This document shows, one piece after another, positions 26,956 through 34,844 of a stretch of DNA of 64,000 nt. The stretch is from the NCBI RefSeq assembly GCF_008711155.1, contig NZ_VUYQ01000002.1:62001-126000 (forward strand), written 5' to 3'. The stretch's first letter is position 1. Every line of letters begins with the position of its first letter. Origin of the DNA: Dechloromonas sp. CZR5 (GTDB lineage: Bacteria; Pseudomonadota; Gammaproteobacteria; Burkholderiales; Rhodocyclaceae). Position numbers and translations under genes: made by a program. The notes under the pieces were generated by a model, which saw nothing but the letters and a program-made list of their open reading frames with translations, searched no databases and had not been told where the DNA came from.

Positions 26956-28364
26956 GCCCAAACCTCCTCGACACGTTTTTGGGACTCTTCGATCAAGGGA
27001 TGCGTGCTGATATCCGCACCGAATCCGATCCAACCGTCCTCCCGCCAAACGATATCCAGGCCGTGCCCGTGTAGTTGCACGCGTTCGATTAACAGCCGTG
27101 TGATTCGTTGCTGCTCGGCAGGGAACAGTTGCGACCACACGTCACCGATGCGCTGCATGGCAACCACCACCTGTGCCTCGTCCAGCGTCGACCCCGCCGG
27201 ATGCTGCTGGCAGGATCGCCATACAGCGATCAACATTTGCGGCGATGAAAGCGCCGCATGGATTTGTGCCAGCACCGCTTCTTCGATCTCGGCGGCTGGC
27301 AGGTGGCCCACGTCCGGGGTATGCGGAGCCAGGCTGGCACCTGCGTTGCGCCGCTTGTGCAGGTAAGGCACGTAGTAGCGGTACTGCCGACCGTTTTTCT
27401 TCTTCACGAAGGAGTGCAGCATGCGTTGGCCATCCGGTGCGAACAGCAGCCCCGCCAGCAATGCCGGATGCTTGGCACGGTGTTCGCGCGGTGCCTGCTT
27501 TCGTCTCTCGATAAAGGCGTGTGCCGCGTCCCACAGCTCTTGAGAAATGATGGGGTCGTGCTGGGCCGAGTACCACGTGTCGTGATTGCAGATCTCGCCA
27601 AGGTAGATGCGGTTTCGCAGCAAGGTAAAGAGGTACTGCTGATCGATGCTTCGCCCCAATCGCTCCCGGCCGGACTGGGTGACCCATGCCTTGGTGGTAT
27701 GCCCTTCGATTTCCAATTCGCGGACGAGTCGCGCAGCCGAGCCGTGCTCGGCGTAGCGGCGGAAGATGTCACGTACCAGCACGGCTTCACGTTCGTTGAC
27801 GACGAGCTTGCGTTCGACCACGTCGTATCCGAGAGGTGGGACTCCGCCCATCCACATGCCCTTGGCCTTGCTGGCGGCGATCTTGTCACGGATGCGCTCG
27901 CCGGTGACCTCGCGTTCGAACTGCGCAAATGACAAAAGGATGTTGAGCGTCAATCGCCCCATCGATGTGGTGGTGTTGAACTGCTGCGTGACGGAGACGA
28001 AGGAGACGCCGTTGCGGTCGAACACCTCGACCAGCTTGGCGAAGTCCGGCAGGCTCCGTGTCAAGCGGTCGATTTTGTAGACGACCACGGTATCGATCTT
28101 CCCCGCTTCGATGTCGATCATCAGACGGCGCAACCCGGGCCGTTCCATGTTGCCGCCCGAGTAGCCGCCGTCGTCGTATCCGTCGTCGACGGCAATCCAG
28201 CCCTCATGCCGTTGGCTGGCAATAAAGGCCAAGCCTGCATCACGCTGTGCTTCGAGGCTGTTGTATTCCTGGTCGAGCCCTTCATCAGTGGACTTGCGGG
28301 TGTAGACGGCGCAGCGCTTCTTTGGCGTGACTGCGGGAGTTTGGTTTCGACGCACTGAGCTCAT
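26952..28364 (-). CDS. Large serine recombinase
   Basis: A 470-residue recombinase. The resolvase domain starts RCAVYTRKSTDEGLDQEYNS with the catalytic Ser in YTRKS, and includes VVYKIDRLTRSLPDF and NILLSFAQFEREVTGERIRD. A recombinase domain (GGVPPLGYDVVERKLVVNER) and a coiled C-terminus follow. The zinc-ribbon cysteines usual in this class are not evident: the equivalent stretch is LLFAPDGQRMLHSFVKKKNG, so it may use a degenerate ribbon. It probably integrates/excises the prophage. Start overlaps the DUF2924 stop as ATGA. Confidence 0.9.
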   Translation of the reverse strand: MSSVRRNQTPAVTPKKRCAVYTRKSTDEGLDQEYNSLEAQRDAGLAFIASQRHEGWIAVDDGYDDGGYSGGNMERPGLRRLMIDIEAGKIDTVVVYKIDRLTRSLPDFAKLVEVFDRNGVSFVSVTQQFNTTTSMGRLTLNILLSFAQFEREVTGERIRDKIAASKAKGMWMGGVPPLGYDVVERKLVVNEREAVLVRDIFRRYAEHGSAARLVRELEIEGHTTKAWVTQSGRERLGRSIDQQYLFTLLRNRIYLGEICNHDTWYSAQHDPIISQELWDAAHAFIERRKQAPREHRAKHPALLAGLLFAPDGQRMLHSFVKKKNGRQYRYYVPYLHKRRNAGASLAPHTPDVGHLPAAEIEEAVLAQIHAALSSPQMLIAVWRSCQQHPAGSTLDEAQVVVAMQRIGDVWSQLFPAEQQRITRLLIERVQLHGHGLDIVWREDGWIGFGADISTHPLIEESQKRVEEVWA

Positions 28365-28834
28365 ACCGCCCCCTTCTTGGAGCCAGGTGCCTTCAAGCCA
28401 AAGAACACCGGGCCTGACCAGTGGCTGCCCGTGATGCGTTTGGCTACAGCGGACAGGCTTTTGAAGCGTTGCCCCTGGTACTCGAAATCATTCGATCCAC
28501 GCACCAGCACACGATGCTCAATGTCGTCGTAAATGCGTGTGAGAACGGAGCCGGGCAGTAGACGTTGACTATCGCCGCGCAGTTGCTTGGGCAAGATGCC
28601 AGTTTCACCAACCTCTTCGAGCTTCTTGCGCAGTAACGGTTTCAAGCCGCCAAACGCGCGCTCCTGCATCCGGTAGGCCAGGCGACTTTCCAACCAGACA
28701 CGATGGTGGTGATTTGGCCGCTCTTCGAAATGGTCGTCCCAGAGCGCCCAAAGATCGTCCATCGAAAGATGGGGAATAGCCGCGACGCGGGCGGCGACTG
28801 AGGCGGGCGTTGGTGAGGTTGCGTGTGCTGTCAT
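28361..28834 (-). CDS. DUF2924 protein
   Basis: A 157-residue protein with SMDDLWALWDDHFEERPNHH, LESRLAYRMQERAFGGL and RVLVRGSNDFEYQGQRFKSL SAVAKRITGSHWSGPVFFGL, the DUF2924 core. It is regularly found beside serine recombinases and may be an accessory factor. GGAG lies seven bases before ATG 28834; overlaps both neighbours by ATGA. Confidence 0.88.
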   Translation of the reverse strand: MTAHATSPTPASVAARVAAIPHLSMDDLWALWDDHFEERPNHHHRVWLESRLAYRMQERAFGGLKPLLRKKLEEVGETGILPKQLRGDSQRLLPGSVLTRIYDDIEHRVLVRGSNDFEYQGQRFKSLSAVAKRITGSHWSGPVFFGLKAPGSKKGAV

Positions 28835-29046
28835 GGGCGAACTCCGTTGTTGTGATCGGGGTTCGCATTCACGCGCTGTTGGCCGGGGAAGCCAAGGCAA
28901 ACATGCTCGCTGTTTTCGGGGGTGTCGCGCGATTGGCGGGCACGAAGGCGCAGCAGCGCAGCAGCCAACAGGTCAGCGATTTCTTGATGCCCGTGCCGTG
29001 GCCGGTCAGGTGATGTGCAAATTGAGATAGGTTGGATTTCTGTCAT
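28831..29046 (-). CDS. 71-residue protein leading the recombinase cassette
   Basis: MTEIQPISICTSPDRPRHGH then QEIADLLAAALLRLRARQSR. The hydrophobic/basic middle recalls small ORFs found ahead of DUF2924 genes. Its stop overlaps the DUF2924 start as ATGA, continuing the coupling seen through the whole cassette, which supports it being real. Function unknown. Confidence 0.65.
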   Translation of the reverse strand: MTEIQPISICTSPDRPRHGHQEIADLLAAALLRLRARQSRDTPENSEHVCLGFPGQQRVNANPDHNNGVRP

Positions 29047-29135
29047 GGCAAGCATTCCGATGGAAAACGCTGCTCATGCTAGAAACCAAGAGCACTTCGC
29101 GTAACGTGATTTAGCGGGAGTGCGCGGCTTTGGCG

Positions 29136-30008
29136 CTATGTTTTTTTGGGCCGGTACCAAGCCGCGCGCTGGCCATTCACTTCCCGATACCGAAGCTCGA
29201 AAAGGCCGGATTCGTGTACGACCTGCCGCCAACTGCTGCACCCATACTTGGCCGGTAATTGATCGGGATGCCGTTCTGCAATCCATCGTCCAGCGCTGGC
29301 GACCGGCGTCCACTCTTCGACAGCCAACTCATCTGCTGCCTCACGCAATGCGCGAACAATTCCGGCAGCAGGCCAATCCACCGAGCCATCCGGCGCTATA
29401 CCGTTGATCACCAGATCACGGAAGGCATCGGACTGGGCAAAATCAGCCGCCAGGCGACGGGCCTGATCCATGTGCTCCGCCCAGCCCCGCAGTTGCTCAA
29501 AGTGTTGATCGATGCGACTGTAGGCCGCCACCAAGGACTCTTGCGCACCACGGCATCCGTCCAGATTCCAAAGGTCGTGCTGGTCGATGAAGTGGTGCAC
29601 CAGGTTGTTTCGCAGCAGCACCAGATCTTTCAGATCATTCTGCGTCCTATCGAAATCCTCGGCAGACATCTGCAAGCTCATCTTCATCTTGAACGAGATG
29701 ATGTTGTCGGGCGCATCTGGTTCTGCGACCTCTTCTTGCTCGCCGTTGGTGACATACGTTCCGAGCAGCGTGCCAACCAATGTACCCAGCGTCTTGTTTG
29801 CGGCATCCGCAATGCGCTCCGCCTGGTTCGATTCGAGGGGTAATCCTGACGCGGAGATTTCGTGGTGGGCCACGATGGCCTTCATCAGTTGTTCGTACTG
29901 CTGCAGACGCAAGAGACAACGGCCCAGCATTCGCTGCACCTCGCGTTGCAAGGTCTGCAGCTCTTCATCTATGGGTTGGATCGGCAAGCCTGTCATCGAG
30001 GGACTCAC
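29136..30008 (-). CDS. LOTUS/OST-HTH-domain protein
   Basis: A 290-residue protein. The N-terminal two thirds is helical, with DLKDLVLLRNNLVHHFIDQH reminiscent of HEPN-type sequences (R-x4-H is present as RNNLVHH). The last ~60 residues (EWTPVASAGRWIAERHPDQL ... YGCSSWRQVVHESGLFELRY) fit an OST-HTH/LOTUS winged helix, an RNA-binding fold. GTG 30008 overlaps the ImmA-like stop (GTGA); ATG 29996 is an alternative. A nucleic-acid-binding or defence role is possible. Confidence 0.7.
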   Translation of the reverse strand: MSPSMTGLPIQPIDEELQTLQREVQRMLGRCLLRLQQYEQLMKAIVAHHEISASGLPLESNQAERIADAANKTLGTLVGTLLGTYVTNGEQEEVAEPDAPDNIISFKMKMSLQMSAEDFDRTQNDLKDLVLLRNNLVHHFIDQHDLWNLDGCRGAQESLVAAYSRIDQHFEQLRGWAEHMDQARRLAADFAQSDAFRDLVINGIAPDGSVDWPAAGIVRALREAADELAVEEWTPVASAGRWIAERHPDQLPAKYGCSSWRQVVHESGLFELRYREVNGQRAAWYRPKKT

Positions 30009-30934
30009 CGAACTGGCAATTGCCCGGTCGAGACGAACTGATCGAAGCTGTCAAAGCTCTCGCCGTCTTGCCAAGACCGATCCCATGACCGTGGTTCAGC
30101 ACTTTCCAGCAGCAAAAGGGTGAGGACGCGATCTCCTGTGGTGTAGCTGTGCTTGAACTCGCGTAACTTCATGTGTGGCGCCTCCTCCGGGCACCAGATC
30201 GCGGCAGACATCTCCGTGCCATCCCACTCCTGCTCAACGGTGGAATCAGCAGCCAGGGTGCCGGGAATTGGTTCCTGCGGATCGTCAGTGCGCCGAATGC
30301 GGGCGCGCGTCTTGACCGCGCTGGTGCTGCGCCATTCGTACTTCACGAAGCCGTTGTCCCAATAGACAAGGATTGCCCGCTGCGTCGTGAATTTGATGAA
30401 CCGGATGCACAGCGCCTCGAACGACACCTGGAATCGTTTGGCAAGCGCGCTCAGGACATGCAGGTCGATGCGCTGGTTCGAGATCCACTCGCGCAGCAAG
30501 TCGCCAGGCATCAGCAGGTTACTGGCAAAGTCGTCCGCCTCACGTTCGATGACACGGATGGTGTCAGCGCCGGAGTACACGCTTTCCTTGTCGCAGTTGA
30601 AACTTTGCCGCTGATCTCGGTGGAGGATGAAGTGGCCCAGCTCGTGGGCGATGGTGAAGCGCTGGCGTTCTGGATTGGCCTTGCCGTTATAGAAAATACC
30701 CCACTCGGCCGTGTCCTTTGGGTTGCGAACGAGCATGCCTTCGCAGGCATTGACGTCCAGCACCATCGGGGCTTTGATCTCCCGCACCCCTTTGCCGTAA
30801 GGCGTCTCCGGAAGCATCTGACGGACGACTTCCAGATCCACAGCATCCGGCATGCCGTCTGCGTGCCAGGCCCGCAACCATTTCAAGACGGTGCTGGCTG
30901 CGATGGAACCGGTTAGGGGCTGGGATGCGCTCAA
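30005..30934 (-). CDS. ImmA/IrrE-family metallopeptidase
   Basis: A 309-residue protein with the zinc motif HELGH in RFTIAHELGHFILHRDQ (near residue 95) and the following EREADDFASNLLMPGDLLRE glutamate region, typical of ImmA/IrrE. These cleave cognate XRE repressors on DNA damage. TTG start at 30934 with AAGGCGG upstream. It lies directly after the repressor gene, the classical pairing. Confidence 0.92.
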   Translation of the reverse strand: MSASQPLTGSIAASTVLKWLRAWHADGMPDAVDLEVVRQMLPETPYGKGVREIKAPMVLDVNACEGMLVRNPKDTAEWGIFYNGKANPERQRFTIAHELGHFILHRDQRQSFNCDKESVYSGADTIRVIEREADDFASNLLMPGDLLREWISNQRIDLHVLSALAKRFQVSFEALCIRFIKFTTQRAILVYWDNGFVKYEWRSTSAVKTRARIRRTDDPQEPIPGTLAADSTVEQEWDGTEMSAAIWCPEEAPHMKLREFKHSYTTGDRVLTLLLLESAEPRSWDRSWQDGESFDSFDQFVSTGQLPVR

Positions 30935-30947
30935 TTGTCGGACCGCC

Positions 30948-31277
30948 TTAACTCTTGTCAGGGAACATGATTTTGAGTGCCTGACGGTAGCGATCCTTCT
31001 CCTCGTCCGTCATTCCGGCGTACTCACGGAAGAAGGCCACATCTTCTGGGCTGGCCTGAGGTACCTGTTCGATGGGCTCGCCCATGATGTCCTCCATCGT
31101 CACGCCCAGCACCCTAGCCAGGGCCTGGACCCGCTCAGCGGAGGGACGCTGGCCGTCCTTCATCTCCAGTTCCCATATGTACGCCTTGGTACAGCCGACT
31201 TCGTCGGCGACCTGTTGCAAGGTCAATTTCTTCGCCTCGCGTAAGCGTCGCAGGCGTGCTCCGAACGCTGAAGCCAT
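30948..31277 (-). CDS. XRE-family phage repressor
   Basis: A 109-residue protein: HTH_3 domain (about 8-62, RLRRLREAKKLTLQQVADEV GCTKAYIWELE) and a short C-terminal helical tail (SPEDVAFFREYAGMTDEEKD) with no LexA-type peptidase domain. Inactivation therefore probably depends on the ImmA-like protease next door. AGGAGC precedes the ATG. Divergent from the operon at 31522. Confidence 0.88.
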   Translation of the reverse strand: MASAFGARLRRLREAKKLTLQQVADEVGCTKAYIWELEMKDGQRPSAERVQALARVLGVTMEDIMGEPIEQVPQASPEDVAFFREYAGMTDEEKDRYRQALKIMFPDKS

Positions 31278-31338
31278 AGCGATGCTCCTGTAGGGGAAAA
31301 CAGTCAGTTAACAAAAACAAGACCGCTAGTATAGCCGT

Positions 31339-31415
31339 GAGATACAAATGAGGTCTAGATGTGCCGATTTGATTGACAAGCGGAAATCCGAGGTTCAGAA
31401 TCGCTCTTGTATCTC
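31339..31415. promoter_or_regulatory. Operator pair in the switch region
   Basis: GAGATACAA (31339-31347) and its exact inverted copy TTGTATCTC (31407-31415) flank the rightward promoter. The arms are 60 bases apart, suiting cooperative repressor binding. They are the obvious candidates for XRE repressor sites. Confidence 0.5.
31373..31401 (+). promoter_or_regulatory. Rightward sigma-70 promoter of the two-gene unknown operon
   Basis: TTGACA (31373-31378, consensus -35), 17 bases, CAGAAT (31396-31401, 4 of 6 to the -10). It lies about 120 bases upstream of ATG 31522 in the divergent switch region and is overlapped by the operator pair. Confidence 0.65.
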
Positions 31416-31521
31416 GCTACTTTACTTGTGCGAGGTGCGTGTTCAGTAACCCAGTCGCTGGCCAGTGCAGTCCGTACATCGGTCGCAGACCTTCGACGCC
31501 GATCCAGAAAGGACGATCAAG

Positions 31522-32757
31522 ATGAAGAAGACCTTTGTCGACGTGATGCTCGAGCTGCCGGTGGATGCCACGCTGCGCGACTTCTTGACTACCCACAGCC
31601 TGCCTGTGCCCGATGGCTTTGCCTGGGATGACACACCGGAGACCAGCCAGTTCCTGGTCGAAGCGGTCAAGGTCTGGCCCGACATTGCTGCCCGCGACCG
31701 GATGACGGCCAACCTCATGGCCAGCGTTCAGTTGGGCGATGCGGCAGGCAAGCAGGCGATGTTTGAGGCGGCCGTGACCGACGGTGCCGCTTTGGCGGGT
31801 TTGACGCTTTGCGCAAGTGACATTCACCGCTCCTTCTGGCTCTACGTCCACCACCCGGCGCTGTTCGAGCGCGCCTATGACTTCAGCTTTTGGGAGCAGC
31901 ATGGGCAGCAGACGCAGCAATACGATCTCGGCTTGAAGCGCCAGCCGAACGGTTCGGATGCCAATCTGACTGCGTTGCGTCACGCCATCTCGGCCTTCTA
32001 CAAGCGCGAACTCCAATGTGGTGACGGCAGCGTGGCGCACTTGGTCGAGCGCAGCCCAGGGGTGTTCCTGTTGTCAGTCCATGTCAAGGACATGGCGATG
32101 CTGCGACTGGAGTTCGAGGGCGCAACCCTGAAGCGCAGGGTCGGCAACCCCAACATTCACATGGTGCTGGAGTACGCCAAGTCCACCGGTGTCGTGCGCA
32201 CGCTGGTGCGCGGCGGCGCGAAGTACCAGCAGATGCTGGTCGAGGCCTTCGCGGAGCATGTGCTGGGCGTGAAAGCGAGCGCTCACAAAATCAAGTCGCC
32301 GACGCTGGATTTGTCGATGCTGCGCACCGGATTCGATGTGCCGGAGGTCTTTGAGGACGGCTTCTCGATGGTTCAGCTGAAGGCACTCACCCTGCTCAGC
32401 CCCGACACGGCGCTCAAGATCGAATGCACGGCGATGCAGTCCAGCCAGCAACGCTCGGTGCACGATCTGCTGAAGGAGAAGCTGCCTGGCCCGCTGGAGG
32501 GGCAGTGGGCGGTGACGGCGGCGCAGGTCAATCTCTATTACCCGCCCGAGCCGGGCAGGACACGCCCCAAGGTGGTCACCATCGAAGTGACCAGCAAAGG
32601 GCGGCTGAACCTGCACAAGTTCGATGCCAAGATGCAGGCACAGCTGGAAGGCTACCTGGTTGCAGTGGGCATCTTGCAGAAGGGCCAGACTCTCAGTGCA
32701 CAGGAATTGCCGCCGGAGACCGACGCAGTCAGTTCCTCATCGGCCTTCGAGGACTGA
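31522..32757 (+). CDS. Unrecognised 411-residue protein, first gene of rightward operon
   Basis: No family recognised. It begins MKKTFVDVMLELPVDATLRD; the middle contains SFWLYVHHPALFERAYDFSF and VHVKDMAMLRLEFEGATLKR, mixed alpha/beta without nuclease, ATPase or membrane motifs that I can see. AAAGGA precedes ATG 31522. The next gene starts three bases after its stop. Expression would be controlled by the repressor. Candidate exclusion, defence or right-arm phage function. Confidence 0.65.
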   Translation: MKKTFVDVMLELPVDATLRDFLTTHSLPVPDGFAWDDTPETSQFLVEAVKVWPDIAARDRMTANLMASVQLGDAAGKQAMFEAAVTDGAALAGLTLCASDIHRSFWLYVHHPALFERAYDFSFWEQHGQQTQQYDLGLKRQPNGSDANLTALRHAISAFYKRELQCGDGSVAHLVERSPGVFLLSVHVKDMAMLRLEFEGATLKRRVGNPNIHMVLEYAKSTGVVRTLVRGGAKYQQMLVEAFAEHVLGVKASAHKIKSPTLDLSMLRTGFDVPEVFEDGFSMVQLKALTLLSPDTALKIECTAMQSSQQRSVHDLLKEKLPGPLEGQWAVTAAQVNLYYPPEPGRTRPKVVTIEVTSKGRLNLHKFDAKMQAQLEGYLVAVGILQKGQTLSAQELPPETDAVSSSSAFED

Positions 32758-32760
32758 CCA

Positions 32761-33726
32761 ATGGCGACGCACGATGCCTGGGCCCTGGTTTGCCGCCTGT
32801 TCGCGGGCGGCACGCCGGTGCAGCGTTCCACGCTGTCGCCACGAGAGGTATCGGCTTTGCCTGTGCTCGGCAAAGCGGTCAGGCCAACAATGTTGGATCA
32901 GTCCTTTGTGCTCTGCCCGCACTGCCAGCAGCACCGGGCGCAGGTCTGGAGTGATGGTCGGGGCGGCCGGATCTGCCGGTGCCCGGATTGTGGCCAGGTG
33001 CCCGTTGAAGCAATCGACGGTGCGGCGTTGGCCCTGGATGAAGACTGGCTGCGGCAGAAAATGCGCCGCGCCCTCGACATCGAGAGCCGTGACGACATCG
33101 ATGACTTGGGCGACGGAGCCTGGCGAATCGGTGACGCCCGCTGTTCTCCAGTGTTGCTGGCCCGAGATCTGACACGAGTGCTGCATGAGCCGAACTTGCT
33201 GGATCGTGTGCGCGTGGCGGGCAGCAGCATCCGGGTCATCACTCCCAGGCCGCGCATGACTCGCGGATCGCCCTTTGGCTCGGGTGTGGAATGGCTGGCG
33301 CTGGAAGAACGATTCACGTTCTATGGCGGCGGGATCTCGTTCATCCCTTCGGCACCGTCTGCAGCGCCAGCAGTGGCCGATCCGGCCGCACCTGTGAACG
33401 GGCCATTTTCGGCGGACTTCAAGTGGGCGACGCTGCCGGACGTGCATGCCACGCCGATTCGGTTCACCGATGGTCAGGCCAAGGTGTTCGAAGCGCTGTG
33501 GTCGTTCAAGGGAGCCGAGGTGGACGGAGAAAGGATCATGCAGCGCGCTGGCCAAAAGAGCGACAAGCCGATTGATCTGTTCAAGATCAAGTCGAAGGAC
33601 AAGGGCAAGCCGGAGCACGAGGCTCGACTGGCGGCCTACGGAGCACTCGTCGTCACGCAGCAACGAGCAGGGCTGTATGCGATGCCGTGTGCGACAGAGG
33701 GAAAGGAGGCGACCGTCATGACATGA
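32761..33726 (+). CDS. Unrecognised 321-residue protein with zinc ribbon
   Basis: No family recognised. A four-cysteine ribbon is visible: FVLCPHCQQHRAQVW then GRICRCPDCGQV (about 51-80). The C-terminal ~75 residues (FTDGQAKVFEALWSFKGAEV DGERIMQRAGQKSDKPIDLF) look like a winged helix. It follows the 411-aa gene by three bases and is surely its operon partner. A nucleic-acid-binding role is plausible. Confidence 0.65.
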   Translation: MATHDAWALVCRLFAGGTPVQRSTLSPREVSALPVLGKAVRPTMLDQSFVLCPHCQQHRAQVWSDGRGGRICRCPDCGQVPVEAIDGAALALDEDWLRQKMRRALDIESRDDIDDLGDGAWRIGDARCSPVLLARDLTRVLHEPNLLDRVRVAGSSIRVITPRPRMTRGSPFGSGVEWLALEERFTFYGGGISFIPSAPSAAPAVADPAAPVNGPFSADFKWATLPDVHATPIRFTDGQAKVFEALWSFKGAEVDGERIMQRAGQKSDKPIDLFKIKSKDKGKPEHEARLAAYGALVVTQQRAGLYAMPCATEGKEATVMT

Positions 33727-33798
33727 GTTCAGCACCGAAGCGCCTAGGCTCGCGCCGACTTCAAGAGCCTGACCTTTTCATTTTTTGGAGAGCTTGAA

Positions 33799-34029
33799 AT
33801 GAGTGGAAAGAATCAATGGGTTGTACCCATCAATGGCGGCGATCAATGGGGTGTGCGGGGCCAAGGCAACGACCGTCTCACTTCCATCCATGACACGCAA
33901 CAGCAGGCGATTGAACGTGCGCGGGGTATCGCCATCAACCAGCAGAGTGAGATGTTCGTTCAAAGGCGCGATGGTCAGATCCGTGAGCGCAACAGCTACG
34001 GTGACGATCCATTCCCGCCCAAGGGCTGA
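33799..34029 (+). CDS. DUF2188 protein
   Basis: The 76-residue protein MSGKNQWVVPINGGDQWGVR... with TQQQAIERARGIAINQQSEM FVQRRDGQIRERNSYG is a clear DUF2188 member, a small widespread beta-rich domain of unknown function. GGAG precedes the ATG at 33799. It is the last gene before the prophage boundary. Confidence 0.85.
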   Translation: MSGKNQWVVPINGGDQWGVRGQGNDRLTSIHDTQQQAIERARGIAINQQSEMFVQRRDGQIRERNSYGDDPFPPKG

Positions 34030-34042
34030 CATGGAAGCACGC

Positions 34043-34085
34043 CTCGCGGGTTTGCCCTTCTGCTTTGCTCATGCAAACCCGCGAG
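34043..34085 (+). terminator. 13-bp perfect stem after DUF2188
   Basis: CTCGCGGGTTTGC (34043-34055) pairs exactly with GCAAACCCGCGAG (34073-34085) over a 17-base loop, 13 bases after the DUF2188 stop. No T run follows, so termination is uncertain. The rest of 34086-34288 has no convincing gene. Confidence 0.45.
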
Positions 34086-34288
34086 CCAACCATTCGCATC
34101 GGCGCGCGCACAAGTGGTTGATGAACACCGCTATCTGCGTGTGCTACGGCGAAGAAGTTAGCGCCGATTTCGAGAGAAGAGAGGGCGGAACGGAGGGCAA
34201 CCGGGGATGTTCCTGCCTGGCCATAGGACCCCGGGCGCACACGCAGAATGTGCGGGAACCCCGCGTGTCATGCGGGAAGCACAAATGA

Positions 34289-34316
34289 AAACGCCCAACT
34301 GAGAACAGTTGGGCGT
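34289..34316 (-). terminator. Terminator of the tRNA-Ala gene
   Basis: AACGCCCAACTG and CAGTTGGGCGTT form a 12-bp perfect stem with a 4-base loop; on the minus strand TTTTC follows. It lies 7 bases after the tRNA 3' end. Confidence 0.8.
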
Positions 34317-34323
34317 TGAATTT

Positions 34324-34399
<76 letters not shown>

Positions 34400-34473
34400 A
34401 TTTCACGGAGCGCCAGTGTATAACACTTCTCCCGAAGGCGGAATATGACGCGGGAACTGAGACATCCCCTCGG

Positions 34474-34502
34474 GACTCCGATACTTATAGTCACCCGGAG
34501 TC
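34474..34502 (+). promoter_or_regulatory. Hairpin covering the phhB ribosome-binding site
   Basis: GACTCCG (34474-34480) and CGGAGTC (34496-34502) are exact inverted arms; the right arm contains the CGGAG Shine-Dalgarno of phhB, eight bases before its ATG. Pairing would hide the site. Confidence 0.4.
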
Positions 34503-34508
34503 ACTGCC

Positions 34509-34844
34509 ATGAACGCCTGTTCGCTCGCCGACCGCCACTGCCAAGCCTGTGAAGGCGGCGTTGCACCACTGGATATCGCAGCCGCGACGGAAATGCTGCA
34601 CGCCCTGCCGGAGTGGGCACTCAGGGAAGAACGACTGGAGAAGACCTTCGTCTTCCGCAATCACTACGAAGCGATGGCCTTCGTCAATGCCGTCGCCTGG
34701 GTATCACACCGCGAAAACCACCACCCGGAACTGACAGTCGGCTACAAGGATGTCCGGGTTCGCTACTGGACGCACGCCATCGGCGGCCTGTCGGAAAACG
34801 ACTTTATCTGCGCCGCCAAGCTGGAAAAACTGCTGAACCTCTAG
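34509..34844 (+). CDS. phhB: Pterin-4a-carbinolamine dehydratase
   Basis: A 111-residue PhhB/PCD protein that recycles pterin after aromatic hydroxylation. EWALREERLEKTFVFRNHYE, SHRENHHPELTVGYKDVRVR (catalytic His pair) and WTHAIGGLSENDFICAAKLE are all diagnostic. No phenylalanine hydroxylase gene is adjacent. Its TAG stop shares the palindrome CTAG with the stop of convergent tsaC. Confidence 0.93.
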   Translation: MNACSLADRHCQACEGGVAPLDIAAATEMLHALPEWALREERLEKTFVFRNHYEAMAFVNAVAWVSHRENHHPELTVGYKDVRVRYWTHAIGGLSENDFICAAKLEKLLNL

